A DNA stretch of 64,000 nucleotides from Immersiella caudata (lineage: Eukaryota > Ascomycota > Sordariomycetes > Sordariales > Lasiosphaeriaceae), in the NCBI GenBank assembly GCA_030512335.1, contig JAULSU010000004.1, forward strand, positions 1,612,001 to 1,676,000. Reading direction: 5' to 3'. Below the pieces are notes generated by a model. The model was not told the DNA's origin, searched no databases, and worked only from the letters and a program-made list of their open reading frames with translations. This document shows positions 57,631-64,000 of the stretch, piece by piece. A program made the translations under genes and the position numbers. The stretch's first letter is position 1; every line of letters begins with the position of its first letter.

Positions 57631-58357
57631 CTCTCGGCCAAACACGGAAATACGGGCTACAAGGTCCTTACAACGTGTCAGAAAGAAAGGGGTTCAGGGG
57701 GCCCTGGGCTTCCGCTCAGCGAAGCTGACTGGATGCCTGGCACCGCCTGAACGCCAGTCAGCCTCAGCCATGGTGTTGACGAAGCTGAATCCTACGAAGT
57801 GGTCTAACGTCCATGATAAGCGAGCGCCGCAGACAAGCAAGCGCCGCACTTTCCATCACCCTACCACAACAATCCTCAATTACACAACTACAACACTAGG
57901 AAATAACAATAACTGAATCAGAAACAGATGAATCAGACGATTCTGCATCCTCCTTGCAAGTGCGCGCATTATGGCCAGCCTTGCCGCACACGCCATAACA
58001 CTGAATCTTTGTACGAGACCCCCTTACGCCACCACCACTTTGGCGTGTTTCCTGAGCTAACTGCTCCCCCACAGCCTTTTAATCCAGTAAATCCTGTGCC
58101 TCCTGTACAGTAAGTGACCCTCTAAGCTGTACACGTGTTTTTTTAGCCCTCTGTCGCTTACTAAGCCCCTTATTGGCCTTTCGTAGTGCAGAGACCTCTG
58201 TACGGAGAAGAGCCACCTTATATATCACAGCTATTATACCTTTAGCTAATCGATCCACAGCTATTAACATAAAGGTTAAAGAGCTATCCTAATGGTTGGA
58301 AATTCGATTTTTAATAAACACTAATTATAAGGTGGCATCTCAAGGGTTATGTGGCGT

Positions 58358-58843
58358 TGTTACGACCTCTGGCCTGTCGACAGACGGTCGGCAGGGTCGC
58401 TAGATAGGATGGGTGGAGAGGAGTAGTGCAGAGGCAAGTCCTTACAGACGGGGGTTCACTGGTCAATGATGGTCGTATGTCACTATAAGACAGAGCAACA
58501 CTCCAAGTGTTGGTGCAGTAGGACATAATCAAAAGGGGTTCAATTGACGAGCAAATACTTGCGTGAGGAACAGAAGGTTCCTCACACCATCGTGGGTACG
58601 ATGATAGCTATCTATACTAACTAATGGTGATGTAACTTGTACCTTGATCACTCTGATCACTGGGCTTGTTCAGTGAGCAAGGTGATCAATATTCTTGGCG
58701 TTTATTGTGATCACTCCTTCCTCTCAGTGATCAGGGTGATCAATCCGTGTGCGCGCTTTAGTTTGCACTGTCTGTACACTGTGGCACCTGCGGGGACACG
58801 TCGGTCCGTTCCGACCTACAAGGGTGGCCCGCAGATCGTCACA
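58358..58843 (-). mobile_element. Solo LTR inside the pogo/Fot1 transposase
   Basis: 486 bp in minus orientation (TGTTACGACC...GATCGTCACA on the plus strand). TSD GGCGT (58353-58357) and GGTGT (58844-58848) differ by one RIP-type C-to-T change. It separates the catalytic and zinc-knuckle parts of the transposase. Confidence 0.88.
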
Positions 58844-59799
58844 GGTGTTTAAAAGACCTAAGGTAATAATGTGGTTAAACCTGAGGTTAAGGGTGTTAGG
58901 GTTTAAATATATACATCTAACTGAGATATTACCCTTTTTAAGTTATATAGTATAAGGCCGGCACCGGTAAAACCCCCCTGTATGTTTTTTTCTGTAATTA
59001 AAGTAAAAAAGGCCTTTTTAAACGTATAGAGAAATTCCAACTTACTGATATATGTGATGTTTATCCGTATTAACTGCTTAATTTTATGACTGTACGCCTT
59101 CTTCAGCGGCCTAAAATAACTAACATCTAATGGCTGAAGTAGGTGTAAGGAGTGTAAAGGTATACACAGTGTAATAATGTTATGTACCTGGTATTAAGCC
59201 TCGAATTCTTCGGAGTGGTGGTTATCGTGGCCGTTAAGGATTAAAAGCCGATATTTACCCTTTATATGAGACGCTGTGTGAAAATCGAAGTGCTAAATCC
59301 AATCTATACCTCTCTTATTTGTAATCTAACTATTATCAGTTATTACAATACGCCAGGTGGTTAAAAGGTTACATTCTTTATACTAACTGGCCAAGTGATA
59401 TTAGCTAGTTAAGATGATAAATGGTGGGATGGCCCAGCCTTAAGTATTTACCCCCTGGATAATTGTAGCCTACTTTTGATTGCCAGGCTGGCTTTACTTA
59501 GCTTTACCACAGCTATCTAAGGTAGTTACTACTATAAAAGGTGTGATAATACCCATTATAAAGCCGGTCTTGTCGAAATTATACGTATCTTTATCAAGGA
59601 TACCGTATTTAGCCTTTATATTATACACAAATGTAAACCACTTACTAATAACCTTTAGATCTTTGCATTTAGCCCTTTAATAGTTATATTTACGTGTAAA
59701 ACGCGTCTAAAGCTCTGGCTGGCGTTTGATAAAGTTATAAGCCTAGCGTTTGCCGACAGGGGGTGTGTTGCGTTCACGTAACAGTTGGTTAGCCATATC

Positions 59800-59877
59800 T
59801 GTCAGATAAACAGCGATTACCACTTGTCAGAGCAATTGAACGTTCCCTGCTTTTTAGTGCAGTGGTAATATGTGACA
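59800..59877 (+). mobile_element. Solo LTR of the miniature LTR element (TRIM)
   Basis: 78 bp, TGTCAGATAA...GTGACA, with a perfect 5-bp TSD ATATC (59795-59799 and 59878-59882). It is nearly identical to both terminal repeats of the 312-bp element at 60926-61237. It lies inside the transposase frame, between the EDI and NQLL codons. Confidence 0.85.
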
Positions 59878-60250
59878 ATATCTTCCACGTAATAAAGCCG
59901 AGGATGGAATACACGTGCATATAGCTTGATTATATACTAAATAATCGTATTTTCTTTTAAATCCGTAAGCTTACGTGAGTTGGCCGGAATATCACGTCAT
60001 GCAGGTATACTGGCAAGTCGGCGGCAAACCGTTTTGTTATTAACCTTGTAGATCTTCGCTACACCTCGTTTACTTAGCTTTTTGTTGTTTTTGATGGCTT
60101 TAGTAGCTAGAATTACTCTGGCTTTGTTGGAGGTTGAAAACATGGTTTTTGGTTAAGAAATGGAATGTTGAAGGTAGGAGGTCAGGGCGTGTCAAAAAGT
60201 GCGGCGCTCGCTTATCTGTGGCGCTTGCTTATCATGGATGTTATAAAGAA

Positions 60251-60279
60251 GGAGGTTCTGGCTGAAAGCCAGAACCTCC
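60251..60279. repeat. Perfect 13-bp-stem hairpin
   Basis: GGAGGTTCTGGCT, loop GAA, AGCCAGAACCTCC. It lies just outside the transposase start, in sequence between the pogo remnant and the 3' end of another chromovirus. No poly-T follows, so a terminator role is not indicated. Confidence 0.75.
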
Positions 60280-61314
60280 ACAAGCAATACAATCAAGGAA
60301 TTGCTACCTATGGTTTCCACCCATTCCACAGTGCTGTGTTTCTAACACAACAGTCGGTAAAAAAGGGCCTACACTTATCAATACGGTAACAAGGTATGGT
60401 AAGGTTGTTAAAGGAAAACTCACAGTTGTAATTTTCTTTATGGAAAAAGAAGTTAAAAAGGGGGGATTGTGTAACAACCTGTGGGCCACCCTTGTGGCCG
60501 GGACAGACCAATGGGTCCCTGTAAACACCACAGTACAGAGCACCGTGCGGTAACCACCTAACACTGTGTGCTTTATACCAAGAAACTGCTCTGTTATAAA
60601 GCAGGCACAGACTTATAAAGCACTTACTCTGTGATCTGTAAACACTAACAGACAGAGTAACAGATTAAAGTATAAATTACATCATCATTAGTTAGTATAG
60701 ATAGCTATCATTATACCTATAATGGTGTGAGGAACCTTTTATTCCTCACATAAGTATTCACTTATCAATTAAACCAACTTTAATTATATCTTACTACACT
60801 AACACTTGGAGTGTTGCCCTGTACTATAGTGACATACGACTGCCATTGACCAGTGAACCCCTGTCTGTAAGGACTTGCCTCTGTTCTACTCCTCTCTGCC
60901 CCACCACCCTATCTAGCAACCCTGCTGTCAGATAAACAGCGATTACCACTTATCAGAGCAATTAAACGTTCCCTGCTTTTTAGTGCAGTGGTAATACGTG
61001 ACAATTAAGAGTCTCAGTGCATCTATAGAGTAAGCTGACGTAAGCGCCAAGACCTTATAAGTTCGAGTCGAGGTGCGGGCACATGGAGTTTAGTTACCTC
61101 CAGGAGACAAAAAGTTCTCCAGCCCTAAACCCTCAAATGGCTCTAGAGCTAAGGGGGTGTGTCAGATAAACAGCGATTACCACTTGTCAGAGCAATTGAA
61201 CGTTCCCTGCTTTTTAGTGCAGTGGTAATGCGTGACACCTGCCGACCGATCGTCAACAGGCTGAGGTCGTAACACGAACCTGCCGACCGCTCGTCAACAG
61301 GCTGAGGTCATAAC
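60280..61314 (+). mobile_element. Chromovirus 3' tail and LTR, interrupted by TRIM
   Basis: A polypurine tract AAAAAGGGGGGATTG precedes an LTR starting TGTAACAACC at 60480. The LTR runs to 60925, is interrupted by the TRIM, and resumes at 61243 to end at GTAACA (61274). The last ~37 bases (CCTGCCGACC...TAACA) are then repeated once more at 61278-61314. No matching TSD was found, so one border has been rearranged. Confidence 0.7.
60926..61237 (+). mobile_element. TRIM: 312-bp non-coding LTR element
   Basis: Two 78-bp direct repeats, 60926-61003 and 61160-61237, each TGTCA...TGACA, flank a 156-bp interior. The interior ends in a polypurine tract (AAGGGGG) directly before the second repeat. The 5-bp TSD CCTGC is perfect (60921-60925 and 61238-61242). 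Within each LTR, ATTACCACT and AGTGGTAAT form an inverted repeat. These are the features of terminal-repeat retrotransposons in miniature, which move with enzymes of larger elements. The interior contains a B-box-like AAGTTCGAGTCG. Confidence 0.85.
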
Positions 61315-61322
61315 AGTATAAG

Positions 61323-62033
61323 GTTAAAAGTTGTTGCTTTGTAGCACTCTACAGGCCTGTATTACAGCACCTGAGAGCCTTTGGGAGCCTGTAGTACAGC
61401 GCTCCGGTCAGAGGAAGAAATGCGAGTACAGTGCTCCGGAGGAGCGCTGTGAGGTACGACAGCAGAGCTTACTAAGGTGCTGAAGGAAGCAAACGAAGGC
61501 CTGTACTACAGAGCCTAAAAGACAAGTTACAGCGAACTATGCGCTGTAAAACAGAAGGTTTCAGTGAACTCTGCACTGTAATAAACGACTGTATTGCTTG
61601 TGAATTGCTTGCTTCAGTGAGTAGTACTCAACCGAAGGAAGTAGATTGCTTGCTGTTTGCTTGGAGAGAGGAAAGCTAAGTACAGGAGAGGAGATGGCCA
61701 GTTATAGGCTGTGGGAGCTCTGGAATGGAATTCCAAAGCTTTCTACTACTAATACAATAATAGAATAGTATGGTGGAGGCTCTCCACAGGCCTCGTAATC
61801 GCTGATGTGGCCTCAGAAGGTTGTGGAAGCCTGTGGGCTTCTAGAGCCTTCTGTGGCCCCCTGAAGGCCCTGAGGCCTTCTGGATTCCAGAAGGTTCGAA
61901 GCCACATTGTGGCTAGTGAGTGGTGGCTGCAGGTGCAGGGTACGCAGGAGGTGCAGGGTACCCAGTGCCTTCCTCACTGGCAGGCCCTGTAAATACAGGG
62001 CCTCTTTAGCGCTCTCAGAGGCTAGAATTTAAC
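61323..62033 (-). repeat. Intact copy of palindrome-rich repeat R (711 bp)
   Basis: Reverse complement of the split copy. Ends read GTTAAAAG and AATTTAAC, so short terminal inverted repeats GTTAAA are possible. It contains perfect or near-perfect palindromes at 61983-62002 (GGCCCTGTAAATACAGGGCC) and 61876-61894 (CCTTCTGGATTCCAGAAGG), an AGCTCTGGAAT-type one at 61716-61740, and several more. No credible coding capacity. It is little touched by RIP although duplicated. Confidence 0.8.
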
Positions 62034-62099
62034 ACTTTTTAAGCAGCTCTGTGGTAGTTTCCACATTTATGGTCAGTTTGGAAAAGCTAGGCTTATAAC

Positions 62100-62296
62100 T
62101 GTGGAACTTCTGGCGGAGCGCCTTATTAAGCTTACAAGTAGTGGAAGTGCAGTTGTAAAGTGGCTTGTCCTTTTAGAAGTGAGGTCAGGAGATAAGCTTT
62201 AATAAGTACAAAAAAAACGGCCCCGTTGGACCCAGAGCGCAGGGCCCTGCTCGCGGTGGCTCGGCTTGGCGCCAAGCCACCCCCCAGATTTTGACA
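62100..62296 (+). mobile_element. Right LTR of the outermost LTR element (E0)
   Basis: 197 bp, TGTGGAACTT...TTTTGACA, matching 2380-2586 with one ~10-base deletion and several transitions. It is followed by TTTGT (62297-62301), the TSD partner of 2375-2379. Bases 62034-62099 between R and this LTR are the 3' internal remnant of E0. Confidence 0.8.
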
Positions 62297-62523
62297 TTTG
62301 TTTAACTCGCCCGGATCAAGGAGAACTTTAGGGGTATCATCAACAGAACATCGGCAGCTTTCCGCACTTCCCTACGTCCCAGCCAGCTTTTCATATGTAA
62401 ATTTCAGGAACCTTAGTGACGAACCAACGCCTGTCTTCATGTATTCATGTGACCGTGAAGCAAACTGACCTCAACGCCAACTTCTCATGCATATGATCCC
62501 CCCCAAACCGGACATCCCACCAC
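62297..62523. other. 3' flank of ELP3, original right side of the insertion
   Basis: Normal-composition sequence between the TSD and the ELP3 stop codon. It holds the 3' untranslated region of ELP3, which is read toward the insertion. No other feature seen. Confidence 0.6.
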
Positions 62524-63950
62524 CTACTCCGCAGGCCCTGGCCTCCCGTCCAACCATTTGGACATATAAGGACCATCCAGCCAGTATCCAAGCCTCTTAT
62601 AATAGCTACGGACGCCCACCCCGGAGATGACGCTGATCTTCTCGCTGCCGTGTTCGTCACGGGCGATGCGCTCGGCCTCCTCCATCAACAGTGTGCCAAA
62701 GCCCTGGTGTTGGAACTTCCTCGGGTCTCTTGCGTGCACTGGCACAGCCATGCCGTACACGTGGAGCTCGCGCACCAGACTGGTGGGCTGGCCGATTAGT
62801 TCCTCGCGGAACGTGTACTTCTCCGAGCACTTGCGCAGGCGGAGGAGGGCCACAAGAATGTCTTGCTTGGGATCCTCGTAGGCAAGGAAGGTCTCCCACC
62901 CGCCGTTGGCGGTGTAGTCACGGCGGACAAGCTCGATCTGGTTCGGGCGGATCTTATGCTTGACCTCGTTGACGCCAACCTCGCGGGTTCGGACATCGCG
63001 ACAGGTGGTGCCAAAGTCCTTCATCCTGGCCAGCGCCAGCTCACGCAGGTTCCCGTTCTCGACACCGGATGTGACCAAAGGCATAGGGATGTCCCTCTGC
63101 ACACGGTAGATACGTGTCCATGGCGGAACAAGGGCCAAGATCCGGGCGACGAGATCGATGAGTCCGTTTGGGGTGTAGTTGTGGTATCGGCCCGTCCGCC
63201 AGAGCTCGTAAAGACCAGTGCCACGGATGACCAGTGTGGGATAGATCTTCAAACCGTCAGTCCGGAAAGCAGGGTTCTCAAAGTACTCCCGGAACTGGTC
63301 CAAATCGCGCTCCATTCCAACATTGGGAAGGTCAGGCATCATGTGGCTGACCACCTTGAAGCCAGCGTCCTTGGACAGGCAAAACGTCTCTGCGACAGCG
63401 GCAACTGTGTGTCCGCGGTTCGTATCGCGTGCGACGTCCTCATAGAGCGACTGCACACCGACCTCAAGCCGCGTGCAGCCGTATCGAAGCATGCTGGAAA
63501 GGTGGGGCTGCAAGCAGTAGTCGGGCCTTGTCTCGATCGTGATGCCCACGCACTTGATGTTGCTTTGCTCTCCACTCCTGACAGCCTCATCCACGTTCAA
63601 CGTCCCGTAACCGCTCAGGGCGTTGTGCAGCTGTGAGATGAACTCATCACGATAGGACTCTGGCAATGACATGAAGGTACCGCCCATGATAATATACTCG
63701 ATTTTGTCGACCGAGTGACCTAGTGCCTTGAGCTGGTCTACACGACCTCTGGCCTGCTCAAAGGGGTCGTACCGGGCCCTAATGGCGCGCATAGAGGTGG
63801 GTTCATAGCCAGTGTATGACTGCGTGCTGTATTCGAAGTCGCTATCCGGCCCTCCAGGGCAGTAGACGCATATGTTGCCAGTATAAGCAATGTGTGGACA
63901 TCTGTGAGGTTTGCACATCACGGCCACCACAGCGATTCCGGATGATGTCC
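62524..63950 (-). CDS. ELP3: Elongator complex subunit ELP3, partial at window end
   Basis: Minus strand; the last exon starts at 63950 after an intron acceptor (CCCTTGCAG). The ~475 residues shown cover nearly all of the protein, lacking about the first 90. The radical-SAM part begins CKPHRCPHIAYTGNICVYC, with the three Fe-S cysteines, then GGPDSDFEYSTQSYTGYEP. The acetyltransferase domain has KFQHQGFGTLLMEEAERIA and GVGVRSYYKRLGY for acetyl-CoA binding. ELP3 is the catalytic subunit of Elongator, which makes the cm5/mcm5 modification of wobble uridine in tRNA. A single-copy core gene, free of RIP, so it marks the conserved edge of the locus. Confidence 0.97.
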
Positions 63951-64000
63951 CTGCAAGGGCATTAGTTGTAGAACTTGATGTCTCAGCACGAAAAGTACAA

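Larger units (their letters stand above)
57905..60143 (-). pseudogene. pogo/Fot1-type DDE transposase, split by two LTRs
   Basis: Starts at ATG 60143 with MFSTSNKARVILATKAIK, a helix-turn-helix (SKRGVAKIYKVNNKTV), a CENP-B-like second HTH, and the first catalytic block reading YNFDKTGFIMG (family: FDETGF.MG). The C-terminal part (58270-57905) has ALRKANKGLSKRQRAKKTR, SLTVQEAQDLL and a zinc knuckle C-x3-C-x4-H-x4-C (CYGVCGKAGHNARTC). It is interrupted by the TRIM solo LTR (59800-59877) and by a chromovirus solo LTR (58358-58843). RIP stops are scattered. Fot1-like elements insert at TA by cut and paste. Terminal inverted repeats were not found. Confidence 0.8.

Noticed and set aside
58079..58270. 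Minus-strand frame as an independent small gene
   Set aside because: It is the C-terminal part of the pogo/Fot1 transposase displaced by a solo LTR.
61050..61085. tRNA-like 3' half in the TRIM interior
   Set aside because: Only a B-box-like AAGTTCGAGTCG is present; the T-stem does not pair, so no tRNA call was made.
59800..61237. Three near-identical ~78-bp repeats that could be taken for a CRISPR-like or satellite array
   Set aside because: Spacing is irregular, flanks show 5-bp TSDs (ATATC, CCTGC), and two of the copies bound a 156-bp interior with a polypurine tract, so they are LTRs of a miniature element.
2380..62296. The outer 200-bp direct repeats as Starship terminal repeats
   Set aside because: They are TG..CA-ended with a 5-bp TSD, which is LTR-like, and the captain is not adjacent to them.
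62657..63636. Several long frames opposite or overlapping ELP3
   Set aside because: Shadows of the GC-rich ELP3 coding sequence without own domains.

Overview
The window looks like a piece of a filamentous ascomycete (Pezizomycotina) genome. The evidence is short GT-AG introns, HET, STAND/NLR, BTB and DUF7587 genes, a DUF3435 tyrosine recombinase, and pervasive C-to-T/G-to-A decay of every repeated sequence, which is the signature of repeat-induced point mutation (RIP). I cannot name the genus. The only clear core gene is Elongator subunit ELP3 at the right edge (62.5-64 kb).

Almost everything between 2.38 and 62.30 kb is one nested stack of mobile elements. The layers can be separated by their target-site duplications (TSDs). 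Outermost is a small LTR element (LTRs 2380-2586 and 62100-62296, TSD TTTGT). Inside it are copies of a palindrome-rich repeat, one intact (61323-62033) and one split in two (3030-3360 and 55139-55457). The split is caused by a chromodomain Ty3/gypsy element (LTRs 3361-3859 and 54640-55138, TSD GCAAT/GTAAT). The integrase of that element is itself split at 9.45/52.76 kb by a ~43.3-kb unit that looks like a Starship giant transposon. It has a TGTGACGGC terminal inverted repeat, a ~9-bp TSD and a degraded DUF3435 'captain' recombinase next to the right end, reading inward.

Inside the Starship-like unit, 9.5-15.1 kb is RIP-degraded and largely unidentified, with one solo LTR. The next part, 15.4-29.5 kb, is cargo: a HET-domain gene, fragments of a fumarylacetoacetate-hydrolase-family gene and a fungal transcription factor, a polytopic membrane protein, a truncated STAND gene fused tail to tail with a RIP-killed HET-NACHT gene, a MADS-like gene and a RIP-degraded NB-ARC/TPR gene. 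A full-length reverse-strand chromovirus (29.5-38.5 kb) joins this to the N-terminal part of a second captain (38.5-39.95 kb). A second cargo block (40.4-49.4 kb) holds an intact BTB gene, a RIP-killed BTB gene, a DUF7587 gene, a DUF7770-like gene and a sirtuin pseudogene. The main captain follows at 50-52.3 kb.

Right of the stack (55.5-61.3 kb) are a third chromovirus remnant, three solo LTRs with clean TSDs, a pogo/Fot1 transposase pseudogene and a 312-bp miniature LTR element (TRIM). The chromovirus family carries, between pol and the 3' LTR, an antisense Cys-rich coiled-coil reading frame followed by an intron-containing tRNA-like sequence. Both are present in all three copies.

Functionally, the intact or recently intact cargo is rich in allorecognition/incompatibility-type genes (HET, HET-NACHT, NB-ARC-TPR), as is common in Starship cargo. 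Whether the cargo is expressed cannot be judged from sequence alone.
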